From: an uncultured Bacteroides sp.
GTDB lineage: Bacteria > Bacteroidota > Bacteroidia > Bacteroidales > Bacteroidaceae
NCBI GenBank assembly: GCA_900542985.1
Contig: UQPQ01000044.1
Span: forward strand, 1 to 25,919
Direction of reading: 5' to 3'
DNA length: 25,919 bases
A program made the translations under genes and the position numbers. Below, one piece after another: positions 16,026 through 24,199 of the stretch (within the stretch, counting starts at the first letter, position 1; each line of letters begins with the position of its first letter). Below the pieces are notes generated by a model. The model had not been told where the DNA came from. It saw only the letters and a list, made by a program, of their open reading frames with translations, and made no database searches.

Positions 16026-16056
16026 CGAATTTAGCGATTATTTTCAGACTTCCAAA
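16026..16056 (-). promoter_or_regulatory. Probable promoter of the serine operon
   Basis: Minus strand: TTTG at 16056-16053, 19 nt spacer, TAAATTCG at 16033-16026 (-7 with one mismatch). This gives a leader of about 45 nt before serC. A 9 bp inverted repeat (TTTGGAAGT at 15976-15984, complement at 16048-16056) spans the region and may be chance. From 16057 to 16235 I see no gene or clear signal. Confidence 0.45.
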
Positions 16057-16235
16057 AGTTTTGATGATAAATTTCCAGTATTATAATATTTATACTTTCA
16101 TTTTACTCTTAAAACGAAGATTTAAATATCAAATTGGCACAGCCATACCCACCTATGACAAACAGGCATTCCAGTCATCATAGCATACCACCCGAGAAGA
16201 GTGGAAGATGAAAGATTAATAATATCACAAAGATA

Positions 16236-17552
16236 TTATTTTGCCTGTTCTATCAAAGTTTTTACCCCTTTTATCTTTTCATTTTGTATAAGTTTTAACG
16301 TTTGTTTTACCTTTTTCCGTGAAACAGCCGCAAAAGCATAATGGTCCTTTACATCTACCCGACCGATATCTTCCTTGCTCAACCCGCCTTTCTTAAACAG
16401 GAAACCCACGATATCTATTTTGTTGATTTTATCTTTTTTCCCTTTACCAATATATAAAGTAACATAGGCTGGCAAAGCAGGCTTCGGGGTTTGTTCCGGT
16501 AATACAAATTCTTCCGGATTTCCTTTCAGATAAGAAGGAATCGACTCTTCTGGATGCAAAATAACATATGCATTACCATCCGCTTCCCAACGAGCAGTAC
16601 GTCCATTACGATGGATAAAACCGTCTTCAGCTATCGGAAGATGATAGTGCACTACATTCCGAATATCTGGAATATCTAGTCCGCGGGCAGCCAAATCGGT
16701 AGAAATAAATATATGGCAACTTCCGTTACGAAACTTGTAAAGCGCACGTTCGCGGTCGTCCTGTTCCATTCCACCATGGAAAGTTTCACAATACACTTTC
16801 ATAGAATGAAGATACTTACCTACCCGGTCTACGCTTTCACGATGATTACAGAAGACAAGCGTAGACTGATCACCCAAACTACATAACAACTTATATAATG
16901 TTTCCAGTTTATCCTTGACTGGCGACATTACCTTATATATATGGATACGGTTTATCCCCTGTGTTTCCGGATCGAGAAAATCAAGTTTCACTGTTTTGTT
17001 CAATCCAGTAAAACGTGGAATATCTTCCGTATCGGTAGCAGAAAGCAAAAAACGACGCTTCAAGGCAGGAAGTTTACCTATCACTTCAGCCATTTCCTCC
17101 TGAAATCCAAACTCCAGACATTTGTCAAATTCATCGATAACCAATGTCCGGACAGATGAAGCATCGATATTCTGTTTAGTCAGATGATCGTTCATACGGC
17201 CGGGAGTAGCAATCACGACCGATGGACGAATTCCTTTCATTGTACGGTGTTCGTCCATTGCCGGACGCCCACCGTAGCAGCTCATTACCTTAAAATCCGT
17301 ACCCATTGCCTTAAAAACCTGCTCTATCTGCAATGCCAGTTCCCGAGAAGGCACCAAGACAACAGCCTGTACCCCTTCCACACCAGGCTTCAGTAATGAA
17401 ACCAGCGGAAGAAGATAAGCCAACGTTTTGCCAGTACCTGTAGGTGACAAAAGAATCAGATCGCTTCCTTCTTTACATACATCCACAGCAGCTTGCTGCA
17501 TGGCATTCAACTGTTCGATTTTCAAATTGGCAAGTATAGTCCGGATATCCAT
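16236..17552 (-). CDS. DEAD-box RNA helicase with DbpA-type C-terminal domain
   Basis: A 438-residue ATP-dependent RNA helicase. Motif I is SPTGTGKT (36-43), motif Ia PSRELALQ, motif Ib TPGR, motif II DEFD (140-143), motif III SAT (171-173) and motif VI HRNGRTAR (314-321). DEFD replaces the usual DEAD, and HRNGRTAR departs from HRIGRTGR; Q-motif features are weak. From about residue 362 (YVTLYIGKGKKDKINKIDIVGFLFKKGGLSKEDIGRVDV) it has a DbpA-like RNA-binding domain, which in DbpA recognises 23S rRNA hairpin 92. A role in ribosome assembly is therefore likely but not shown. It is the last gene of a four-gene operon, 13 nt after the RlmI-type methyltransferase, which fits an rRNA theme. Confidence 0.92.
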   Translation of the reverse strand: MDIRTILANLKIEQLNAMQQAAVDVCKEGSDLILLSPTGTGKTLAYLLPLVSLLKPGVEGVQAVVLVPSRELALQIEQVFKAMGTDFKVMSCYGGRPAMDEHRTMKGIRPSVVIATPGRMNDHLTKQNIDASSVRTLVIDEFDKCLEFGFQEEMAEVIGKLPALKRRFLLSATDTEDIPRFTGLNKTVKLDFLDPETQGINRIHIYKVMSPVKDKLETLYKLLCSLGDQSTLVFCNHRESVDRVGKYLHSMKVYCETFHGGMEQDDRERALYKFRNGSCHIFISTDLAARGLDIPDIRNVVHYHLPIAEDGFIHRNGRTARWEADGNAYVILHPEESIPSYLKGNPEEFVLPEQTPKPALPAYVTLYIGKGKKDKINKIDIVGFLFKKGGLSKEDIGRVDVKDHYAFAAVSRKKVKQTLKLIQNEKIKGVKTLIEQAK

Positions 17553-17565
17553 AGGTATATTTTAA

Positions 17566-18753
17566 TTATTCTACGTACAACACTAATCCCTTCAAGTATT
17601 CTCCTTCAGGATGATAAATATTTACCGGATGATCTCCGGGCTGTGTAAGCTGATGTAAGATACGTACACTACGTCCACTCTGTGCAGCAGCAGTAAACAC
17701 CGCATTACGGAAGTTTTCCTTGCTTACTACCTGCGAGCAGGAGAAAGTAAACAGTATACCTCCGGGACGAATTTTCTCAAATGCCTTCGCATTCAATTTG
17801 GTATATCCACGAAGTGCATTGCGAAGTGCATCACGATGCTTGGCAAAAGCTGGAGGATCGAGAATAATCAAGTCGTATTGGTCACCCATGCGATCCAAAT
17901 ATTTAAAGGCATCTTCAGCATACGCTTTATGACGGGTATCTCCCGGGAAGTTCAGCTCCACATTATCATTTGTCAAGTCAATAGCCTTTGCAGAACTGTC
18001 TACTGAATGCACCAGATTTGCTCCTCCTCTCATGGCATAAAAAGAGAATCCTCCTGTATAACAGAACATATTCAAGACATTCCGTCCCTTTGCATAACGT
18101 TCCAACAGGCTACGGTTCTCACGCTGGTCGACAAAGAATCCGGTTTTCTGTCCTTTCAACCAGTCCACATGAAACTTCAGTCCATTCTCCATAGCCACGT
18201 TCTCAGGACTTCCTCCCTTGATAAAGCCATTTTCTGTCGCCAGCAGATCTGCCTTAAACGGTAATGTAGTTTCTGACTTATAGTAAATATTCTGAATAAT
18301 ATCTCCCATCACTTCCGACAAAGCATCGGCTATCTCCATCCGATACACATGCATACCTGCAGAATGTGCCTGCATCACAGCAGTATGGTCGTATACATCA
18401 ATAATAAGGCCCGGCAAGTTATCACCTTCCCCATGTACCAGACGATAAGTGTTATTCTTCGGATTGCCAATCAAGCCAAGTGCACAGCGCAGATCTTTTG
18501 CCACCTGTAGTTTTTGTCTCCAAAACTGAGCATTAATTTCCACCTGATCAAACGACAGTACACGCACAGCAATACTACCAATCTGGAAATGGCCACAAGC
18601 TATAAATTCTTTTTTCGAAGTATAAACATCTACTACTTCACCTTCTTCGGGCTCCCCTTCTACACGGGCAATAGCTCCCGAAAAAACCCAAGGATGGAAA
18701 CGCTTCAGCGATTCTTCCTTACCCGGTTTAAGATATACTTTCTTATATGACAT
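17566..18753 (-). CDS. rlmI: RlmI-type class I SAM-dependent 23S rRNA methyltransferase
   Basis: A 395-residue protein with an N-terminal PUA domain (KRFHPWVFSGAI, about 18-28) followed by an EEHEE-like region and a Rossmann SAM domain: NMFCYTGGFSFYA (228-240, SAM-binding motif I) and DLIILDPPAF (294-303, catalytic motif IV). This arrangement is that of RlmI/YccW, which makes 5-methylcytosine 1962 in 23S rRNA, although the substrate of this orthologue is not proven. The frame can be extended to a TTG at 18774, but this overlaps the stop of the exonuclease gene; ATG 18753 gives the standard N-terminus, 17 nt after that stop. It lies in the DUF5063-exonuclease-RlmI-helicase operon. Confidence 0.93.
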   Translation of the reverse strand: MSYKKVYLKPGKEESLKRFHPWVFSGAIARVEGEPEEGEVVDVYTSKKEFIACGHFQIGSIAVRVLSFDQVEINAQFWRQKLQVAKDLRCALGLIGNPKNNTYRLVHGEGDNLPGLIIDVYDHTAVMQAHSAGMHVYRMEIADALSEVMGDIIQNIYYKSETTLPFKADLLATENGFIKGGSPENVAMENGLKFHVDWLKGQKTGFFVDQRENRSLLERYAKGRNVLNMFCYTGGFSFYAMRGGANLVHSVDSSAKAIDLTNDNVELNFPGDTRHKAYAEDAFKYLDRMGDQYDLIILDPPAFAKHRDALRNALRGYTKLNAKAFEKIRPGGILFTFSCSQVVSKENFRNAVFTAAAQSGRSVRILHQLTQPGDHPVNIYHPEGEYLKGLVLYVE

Positions 18754-18770
18754 AAATGTAACGGATAAAA

Positions 18771-19409
18771 TCAATTATTAACCGGAGCTTCTTCTATCAC
18801 CCGCTCCACGCGAAAATTACCTTCCCTTTTCAATTCCTCAAGGTAGGTATAAATCTCTACACAAGCCCATGCATCAGTTGCAGCATATAACTGCTGTGCT
18901 TCTGTAAGACTCTCAGCTTCCCAATTGGAAAGGCGCTGGCTTTTGGATATCTTCTTTCCAAACAATAAGGCATAGATTTTCTGCAAGCTCATTTCCTCTA
19001 TTCCAAAATGACGAACATAATCCTGCAATTCAATCCAATTGCCTTGACGCGGATCTTTATTATTCCGTTTGCGAAGCATGGCAAAGTCATCCTTCAGCGA
19101 AAGTCCAATCTTCAGCACATCGTTCAAAAGAAAATCTTCCAGAAAATCAGGCAATCCCAAACGGTTCAACCGAAAAAGGAAGCATGTATCCTGTGTAGAT
19201 ATCTGAAGCAATGCCACCTGATGAGTCGTACCCCGACGGAACGAAGGACGCGTTTCAGTATCAACTCCTACCACCTCATGCCTGTTTAGATAATCAACAG
19301 CTTTCCGTGCTTCCGTTTCTGTATAGACTACAAAAATCCGCCCCGGGAAAACCACTTTCGGCATTTCGGCTACTATCTGCTTTTTTATTTTATTCTGTAA
19401 TACAATCAT
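18771..19409 (-). CDS. RNase D-like 3'-5' exonuclease (DEDDy)
   Basis: A 212-residue DnaQ-superfamily nuclease. The DEDDy residues are visible: VGVDTETRP with Asp50 and Glu52 (Exo I), LSLKDDFAML with an Asp at 107/108 (Exo II) and LYAATDAWACVEIY with Tyr175 and Asp179 (Exo III, YxxxD). It has no HRDC domain, so it is a short RNase D-like protein of the ribonuclease-D/WRN-exonuclease type; the substrate could be RNA or DNA. The frame is open back to 19559, but those 50 codons overlap the DUF5063 gene and lack homology, so ATG 19409, 31 nt after the DUF5063 stop, is chosen. Its place beside rRNA methyltransferase and helicase genes suggests an RNA-processing role. Confidence 0.9.
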   Translation of the reverse strand: MIVLQNKIKKQIVAEMPKVVFPGRIFVVYTETEARKAVDYLNRHEVVGVDTETRPSFRRGTTHQVALLQISTQDTCFLFRLNRLGLPDFLEDFLLNDVLKIGLSLKDDFAMLRKRNNKDPRQGNWIELQDYVRHFGIEEMSLQKIYALLFGKKISKSQRLSNWEAESLTEAQQLYAATDAWACVEIYTYLEELKREGNFRVERVIEEAPVNN

Positions 19410-19440
19410 TCCAAGTTTTCTGTAAAGGGTTTTTTCATCA

Positions 19441-20082
19441 TTATTCCCAACGGTCTCCAAAACCATCATCTTCTCCAGCTTCAAGCCCTTCGTACAAGTC
19501 ATTTTCATCGAACTCCTCATCCCCATGCAAAGTTGCATTAGAATATTCGTCCTCTTCATCTTCCGCTCCTACAGCATATTTTACCGTATGCAATGCACGC
19601 ATCACATTAACCAAACGCTGCCCCCAAAATTCAGCGAACTGTTCACGGCAAATAACCAAGGCATCATTCATTGTCTGCTCAAATCCTAACTGATACACAC
19701 ATACAAAATCCTTCAGGGGTTGATAAATGTCTGCCAGTCCTTCTGAAATATTCTGTTTAATAGGAGTATCACTGTAAGCCATATCATCAAGAAACACTTC
19801 CAGATAATCATCCTTTTCACCCAGCAGCGCAGCAATTCCACCACATATGCGCTGATAGTCTCCCTCTGTGACAAACAACTCCGGATCGAATTCATCCATC
19901 CGCTCTCCCTGAGGGAGCAAAGATGCCTTCAGATAAAGCAAAGGCAGCAACTTAAGAGACTTATCTACAAACGAACGACGGGAAATCTGAGGCGCCCGTT
20001 CCAAGAATCCGCAGAACTCAGCCGCCACTGTTACAAATTCAACTGTATTCTTATCGAATATAATTTTTGTGTTCTTTTCCAT
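19441..20082 (-). CDS. DUF5063 domain protein with acidic tail
   Basis: A 213-residue soluble protein, mostly helical, matching the DUF5063 family of Bacteroidota (FCGFLERAPQISRRSFVDKSLKLLPLLYLKASLLP, then FAEFWGQRLVNVMRALHTVKYAV). The last 40 or so residues are strongly acidic (EDEEDEYS, DEEFDENDLYEG, EAGEDDGFGD), as is common in proteins that contact basic partners. It is the promoter-proximal gene of an operon with a DEDDy exonuclease, an RlmI-type methyltransferase and a DEAD-box helicase. A structural or adaptor role in RNA processing is an inference from this linkage. No catalytic motif is evident. Confidence 0.85.
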   Translation of the reverse strand: MEKNTKIIFDKNTVEFVTVAAEFCGFLERAPQISRRSFVDKSLKLLPLLYLKASLLPQGERMDEFDPELFVTEGDYQRICGGIAALLGEKDDYLEVFLDDMAYSDTPIKQNISEGLADIYQPLKDFVCVYQLGFEQTMNDALVICREQFAEFWGQRLVNVMRALHTVKYAVGAEDEEDEYSNATLHGDEEFDENDLYEGLEAGEDDGFGDRWE

Positions 20083-20099
20083 AACTCCATATTATGGTG

Positions 20100-20107
20100 C
20101 AAAGGTA
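20100..20107 (-). promoter_or_regulatory. -7 box of the DUF5063-exonuclease-rlmI-helicase operon
   Basis: Minus strand TACCTTTG, a perfect -7, followed by CACC and then the ATG at 20082, 17 nt on. The expected -33 position shows no TTTG. It lies back to back with the ftsK promoter within 85 bp. Confidence 0.6.
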
Positions 20108-20116
20108 TGAAAAAAA

Positions 20117-20147
20117 TTTCGCAGTTTTAGTTTTATTCGTACATTTG
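20117..20147 (+). promoter_or_regulatory. ftsK: Promoter of ftsK
   Basis: TTTC at 20117-20120 (-33, one mismatch), 19 nt spacer, TACATTTG at 20140-20147 (perfect -7), 20 nt before the ATG. Its -33 region lies between the two divergent -7 boxes, so the two promoters may compete or be co-regulated. Confidence 0.6.
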
Positions 20148-20167
20148 CATGTATAAAATAAGGTGTT

Positions 20168-22696
20168 ATGACAAAGAAAAAAACAGATAACAAAACCAGC
20201 GAAGAGAAATTTATCAGTGCCGGGAAAGTGGTAACAGCCATCAAAAGCGAGACCTTTCATTTTACAGTCGGGCTTTTCTGTGTAATTTTTGGCGTATATA
20301 TGTTGCTTGCTTTCAGTTCTTTCTTTTTTACAGGAGGAAATGACCAAAGTATACTTTCACACCCCAACCCTGGCGAATTGCTGGAAACAGGAAACCGCAT
20401 CCAGAATTATGCCGGAGCCCGAGGAGCACAATTATCACAGTTTCTAATCAATGACTGCTTCGGTATTTCTGCCTATTTAATTATCGTATTTCTTATAGTG
20501 ACAGGTATGAAACTAATGAAAGCATACGATTTTAAACTACGGAAATGGTTTACCGGATGCTCTTTACTGATGATATGGCTGTCCATTGCCCTGGGTTTCA
20601 TGTTTGAAGGGACATTTCAGGATTCTTTCTTGTATCCGGGCGGACTACACGGATATAACATCAGCCTATGGATATGTTCACAAATCGGAGCTTCAGGATT
20701 GCTGCTTGGATTACTCATTACCGCCATTTTATTAGGTGTATTTTTCTCCAAATCTACCATTCAGATGGTACGCAAACTATTTCATCCGTCATTGCCCAAA
20801 CGAAAGAAAAAAATGACTGACGAAAGAGCAGAATCTGTGCAATCTGAAGCCTCACAAGCCATAAAGAAGGAAAGAGAAAACAAAGAAGAATCTCATACCA
20901 TTCAAGAAGAGACATTACCCACAACCGACGACGACACAGACAAAAATACAGAGCCGGAAAATGGGAATTACACGGACTCAAAGCCTAACGAAATAGAACT
21001 AACTGTCGACGAACAGCCTGCAAACCATCCTCATACAAAGGACAATGAGGAGGAAGAAAATCTGATGCTTATGCAAATGGAACAAGAAGATTTGCAGCCC
21101 AATCAGCAATTAGAAGAGCCTTCATTCGAGATAGATGACAACCACAACGAAGAAGACGAAGAATATCATGGCGAAATTAGCCAACCCTATAACCCTCGTC
21201 TGGATTTGGAACATTATCAGTTTCCGACACTCGATTTGCTCAACTCTTACGGAGACCATGAGCCTACCATTGATATGGAAGAACAAAATGCCAACAAGGA
21301 CCGTATCATTAAGGTATTACGTAGCTTCGGCATTGAAATCAGTTCCATCAAGGCCAGCGTAGGACCTACTATTACGTTGTACGAAATTACTCCGGCAGAA
21401 GGAGTACGTATTTCCAAAATCAGAAATCTGGAAGACGACATTGCCCTAAGTCTCTCGGCTTTAGGCATACGTATCATCGCCCCCATACCGGGAAAAGGAA
21501 CCATTGGTATTGAAGTACCTAATGCCAATCCGCGCATTGTACCCATGAGCTCAATACTGGCCAGCAAAAAGTTTCAGGAAACAACTTTCGACCTGCCTGT
21601 TGCCCTGGGAAAAACCATTACCAACGAAGTCTTTATGGTAGACTTAGCTAAGGCACCACATATGTTGGTTGCCGGTGCTACCGGACAAGGTAAATCGGTT
21701 GGATTAAATGCAATCGTCACATCGTTGTTGTACAAAAAGCACCCCAGCGAACTGAAGTTCGTCATTATCGACCCCAAAAAAGTAGAGTTTGCCATCTATG
21801 CTCCCATCGAGAAGCATTTCCTTGCAAAACTACCCGACGGAGAAGATGCCATCATTACTGATGTAACAAAGGTAGTCCAGACACTCAATTCACTCTGTGT
21901 AGAGATGGACACCCGCTACGATTTATTGCGTAAAGCCGGATGCCGAAATATCAAAGAATACAATGCAAAATTCATCAACCGGCAACTGAATCCGGAAAAG
22001 GGACACCGGTTTATGCCATACATTGTCATCATCATCGATGAGTTCGGGGATTTGATTATGACCGCCGGAAAAGAGGTTGAATTACCTATTTGCCGCATCG
22101 CACAGCTGGCACGTGCTGTTGGTATTCATGCCATTATCGCAACTCAGCGTCCGACAACCAATATCATCACCGGTACCATCAAAGCCAACTTCCCGGCACG
22201 AGTTGCATTCCGTGTAGCTTCTATGATGGACTCACGTACGATTCTCGACCGTCCGGGAGCTCAGCAGCTCATCGGTAAAGGAGATATGCTCTATTTACAG
22301 GGCAATGATCCGGTTCGTGTACAATGTGCATTTGTGGATACCCCGGAAGTAGAAAAAATAGCCAACTATATCAGTCGCCAGCAGGGTTATCCGACAGCTT
22401 TCATGTTACCAGAATACATTGACGAAAATGCTGAAAGCAGTACAGTAGGCGATGTAGATATGAACCGTCTGGACCCTCTGTTTGAAGAAGCAGCCAGACT
22501 GATTATTTACCATCAGCAAGGTTCAACTTCTCTTATCCAGCGCAAATTCTCTATCGGCTACAATCGTGCCGGACGCATTATGGATCAATTAGAAAGAGCC
22601 GGTATAGTAGGTCCAGCCAATGGCAGTAAAGCGCGTGATGTACTTTGCATAGACGAAAACGATCTAGAAATGCGTATGAACAATTTAAAGAATTGA
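20168..22696 (+). CDS. ftsK: FtsK/SpoIIIE DNA translocase
   Basis: An 842-residue septal DNA pump that moves chromosome ends through the closing septum. It has four N-terminal membrane segments (about 31-54, 98-117, 128-146 and 169-193), a Glu/Asp-rich linker of about 130 residues (about 220-345), the FtsK alpha/beta motor with Walker A GATGQGKS (503-510) and Walker B IVIIIDEFGDL (619-629), and a C-terminal gamma winged helix (about 770-830, FSIGYNRAGRIMDQLERAGIVGP) that reads orienting DNA sequences and contacts XerD. The length is typical for Bacteroidota. A LolA-like gene starts four bases after its stop, so the two are co-transcribed. Confidence 0.97.
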   Translation: MTKKKTDNKTSEEKFISAGKVVTAIKSETFHFTVGLFCVIFGVYMLLAFSSFFFTGGNDQSILSHPNPGELLETGNRIQNYAGARGAQLSQFLINDCFGISAYLIIVFLIVTGMKLMKAYDFKLRKWFTGCSLLMIWLSIALGFMFEGTFQDSFLYPGGLHGYNISLWICSQIGASGLLLGLLITAILLGVFFSKSTIQMVRKLFHPSLPKRKKKMTDERAESVQSEASQAIKKERENKEESHTIQEETLPTTDDDTDKNTEPENGNYTDSKPNEIELTVDEQPANHPHTKDNEEEENLMLMQMEQEDLQPNQQLEEPSFEIDDNHNEEDEEYHGEISQPYNPRLDLEHYQFPTLDLLNSYGDHEPTIDMEEQNANKDRIIKVLRSFGIEISSIKASVGPTITLYEITPAEGVRISKIRNLEDDIALSLSALGIRIIAPIPGKGTIGIEVPNANPRIVPMSSILASKKFQETTFDLPVALGKTITNEVFMVDLAKAPHMLVAGATGQGKSVGLNAIVTSLLYKKHPSELKFVIIDPKKVEFAIYAPIEKHFLAKLPDGEDAIITDVTKVVQTLNSLCVEMDTRYDLLRKAGCRNIKEYNAKFINRQLNPEKGHRFMPYIVIIIDEFGDLIMTAGKEVELPICRIAQLARAVGIHAIIATQRPTTNIITGTIKANFPARVAFRVASMMDSRTILDRPGAQQLIGKGDMLYLQGNDPVRVQCAFVDTPEVEKIANYISRQQGYPTAFMLPEYIDENAESSTVGDVDMNRLDPLFEEAARLIIYHQQGSTSLIQRKFSIGYNRAGRIMDQLERAGIVGPANGSKARDVLCIDENDLEMRMNNLKN

Positions 22697-22700
22697 AACA

Positions 22701-23321
22701 ATGAAGAAGAAACTTTATATGCTTGCAATAGGCCTGATTTTGACAGGAATCGGTCAGGTATTTGCACAACAAGACATCAAAGCCCGTGAAATTTTAGACA
22801 AAACTCTTGCTGTTTTCCAGCAGTCTAAAGGAGTAAGTCTAACTTTTGGAGGAAGCCAGGAAGGTACATTGATGCTGCAAGGCACCTGCTTCTATCTGGA
22901 CTGCGGAGGTGTGAAAAGCTGGTTTGACGGAAAAACTCAGTGGAGTTACGTAGAGGAAAACGAAGAAGTGACAATCTCCACTCCTACTCCCGAAGAGCTG
23001 CAAAGCGTAAATCCATACGCCATCCTCACCTCTTATCGTCAACATTATAACTATCAGTACAAAGGAGTTAAAAACCAAGGAGGGAAGTCGAACTACGAAA
23101 TTCTGCTTACTCCCCGTACTTCAGGCAATCATGAAATTTCGTCGGTCGTTCTACATATTTCAACTGCTTATCAGCCAGCAGACATTTCTGTGAAACAATC
23201 TAATGGCGAGCAGCAGAAATTTATTATACGTTCATACAAAACGGTACAGGGACTGACAGCAGCCAGTTTCCGTTTCGACGCAAAAAAATATCCTAATGCC
23301 GAAATCATTGATATGCGATAA
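22701..23321 (+). CDS. LolA-like outer-membrane lipoprotein carrier
   Basis: A 206-residue periplasmic protein with a signal peptide (LYMLAIGLILTGIGQVFA, cleavage before QQD). The remainder fits the LolA-like fold found in Bacteroidota: AREILDKTLAVFQQSKGVSLTF, GTCFYLDCGGVKSWFDGKTQWSYVEENEEVTISTPTPEELQSVNPYAIL, and a late FRFDAKKYPNAEIIDMR segment. LolA shuttles lipoproteins from LolCDE to the outer membrane; Bacteroidota lack a clear LolB, and several carry more than one LolA homologue, so the specific cargo here is uncertain. Its ATG is four bases after the ftsK stop. Bacteroidota often encode this pair together. Confidence 0.85.
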   Translation: MKKKLYMLAIGLILTGIGQVFAQQDIKAREILDKTLAVFQQSKGVSLTFGGSQEGTLMLQGTCFYLDCGGVKSWFDGKTQWSYVEENEEVTISTPTPEELQSVNPYAILTSYRQHYNYQYKGVKNQGGKSNYEILLTPRTSGNHEISSVVLHISTAYQPADISVKQSNGEQQKFIIRSYKTVQGLTAASFRFDAKKYPNAEIIDMR

Positions 23322-23349
23322 TCGCATTCATGTTTTCCGTGCTCTTTTA

Positions 23350-23452
23350 CCCTTCAAAAACGTGACTTGTATCGTAAGGCAACGATACTTGTATCGACAA
23401 GCAACGATACCTGTATCGAAAGCTCACGATACAAGTCACGTTTTTTGAAGGG
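23350..23452. repeat. Nested palindromic intergenic element (long inverted arms around a tandem GTATCG-N8-CGATAC array)
   Basis: Arms at 23350-23375 and 23426-23452 are complementary over 26 bases apart from one extra T (A5 against T6); the outer part reads CCCTTC/GAAGGG and the inner part CGTGACTTGTATCGT. Inside and overlapping them is a 22 bp periodic array: GTATCG at 23369, 23391 and 23413, each followed after exactly 8 nt by CGATAC at 23383, 23405 and 23427. It can fold as one long hairpin with two small palindromes in its head, or as three successive 6 bp hairpins with 8 nt loops. No target-site duplication is obvious. It may be a REP/MITE-type mobile palindrome, a protein-binding array, or an RNA structure after the lolA-like gene. 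Confidence 0.85.
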
Positions 23453-23505
23453 TTTCATTCGATCAAGATTTCCTTTTATTACCCAATAAAATCAGCCAAA
23501 ACAAG

Positions 23506-23513
23506 TATATTTG
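23506..23513 (+). promoter_or_regulatory. -7 promoter box of the YfcE-type phosphodiesterase gene
   Basis: TATATTTG, perfect -7 consensus, 27 nt before the ATG at 23541. No TTTG is visible at the -33 position. Confidence 0.55.
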
Positions 23514-23540
23514 CCTACTCAAATCAACTAAAAAAGAAAA

Positions 23541-24086
23541 ATGAAATATTTAATTGTATCCGACATTCATGGCTCTCTGCCTACTTTAGAAACCGTATTA
23601 AACTTTTATAATGAGCAGCAATGTGATATGCTCTGCATACTGGGAGATATTCTGAACTATGGTCCCCGAAACAGTGTTCCCGAAGGATTAAACCCCAAAG
23701 CGATAGCCGAGCGTCTGAACAACATGGCCGACCAAATTATAGCAGTTCGCGGAAACTGCGAATCGGAAGTAGACCAAATGCTACTCGACTTTCCCGTAAT
23801 GGCGGACTATGCACTTCTTGTAGATAATGGGAAACGCTTGTTTCTCACTCACGGCCATATTTACAACGAAGATAAAATGCCGAAAGGACATCCCGACTAT
23901 TTCTTTTACGGACACACCCATTTATGGAAATTGGAAGAGCAGAACGGTACTGTCATTTGCAATACCGGTTCCATTACTTTCCCTAAAGGAGGAAACCTAC
24001 CTACGTTTGCTACGTATGAAAAAGAAACAGTACGCGTCTACACTCTGGAAGGGAAGCTGCTAAAAGAATATAATCCTACTGTATAA
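23541..24086 (+). CDS. yfcE: YfcE-type metallophosphodiesterase
   Basis: A 181-residue calcineurin-like phosphoesterase. All metal-binding motifs are present: SDIHG (Asp8, His10), LGDILNYGP (Asp36), VRGNCE (Asn72), LTHGH (His104, His106) and YGHTH (His125, His127). E. coli YfcE is a manganese-dependent phosphodiesterase active on artificial substrates; the natural substrate is unknown. The length (181) is close to the E. coli protein (184). It has its own promoter and a convergent hairpin after its stop, so it is monocistronic. Confidence 0.94.
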   Translation: MKYLIVSDIHGSLPTLETVLNFYNEQQCDMLCILGDILNYGPRNSVPEGLNPKAIAERLNNMADQIIAVRGNCESEVDQMLLDFPVMADYALLVDNGKRLFLTHGHIYNEDKMPKGHPDYFFYGHTHLWKLEEQNGTVICNTGSITFPKGGNLPTFATYEKETVRVYTLEGKLLKEYNPTV

Positions 24087-24092
24087 ACAAGA

Positions 24093-24166
24093 GAAGGCTG
24101 CTCTGCTATAGCTTTATTATTTAAAGAGACAGACAAGAAAAAGCTATAAATACAGAGACAGCCTTC
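24093..24166. terminator. Long convergent hairpin between yfcE-like and DUF5723 genes
   Basis: A stacked stem: GAAGGCTG (24093-24100) with 24159-24166, CTCTG (24101-24105) with 24153-24157, and TATAGCTT (24107-24114) with 24141-24148, separated by one-sided bulges, with a 26 nt loop. It lies between the converging stops (24086 and 24200) and probably ends transcription from both sides. The flanks are not strongly T-rich, so intrinsic termination is less certain than elsewhere. Confidence 0.6.
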
Positions 24167-24199
24167 AGTATTATATCCGAATCGCTTCAATAAAATCTA

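Noticed and set aside
15965..16183. 72-codon plus-strand open frame upstream of serC
   Set aside because: It overlaps the serC start and promoter in antisense and has no homology-like features, promoter or terminator.
19410..19559. 50-codon extension of the exonuclease frame
   Set aside because: It overlaps the DUF5063 coding region and shows no DEDD-family similarity; ATG 19409 sits properly after the DUF5063 stop.
23369..23432. Possible CRISPR-like array (22 bp period)
   Set aside because: The repeated units are only 6+6 bp with 8 nt between, there are three periods, no spacers of 25-40 bp and no cas genes; it is better described as a palindrome array.
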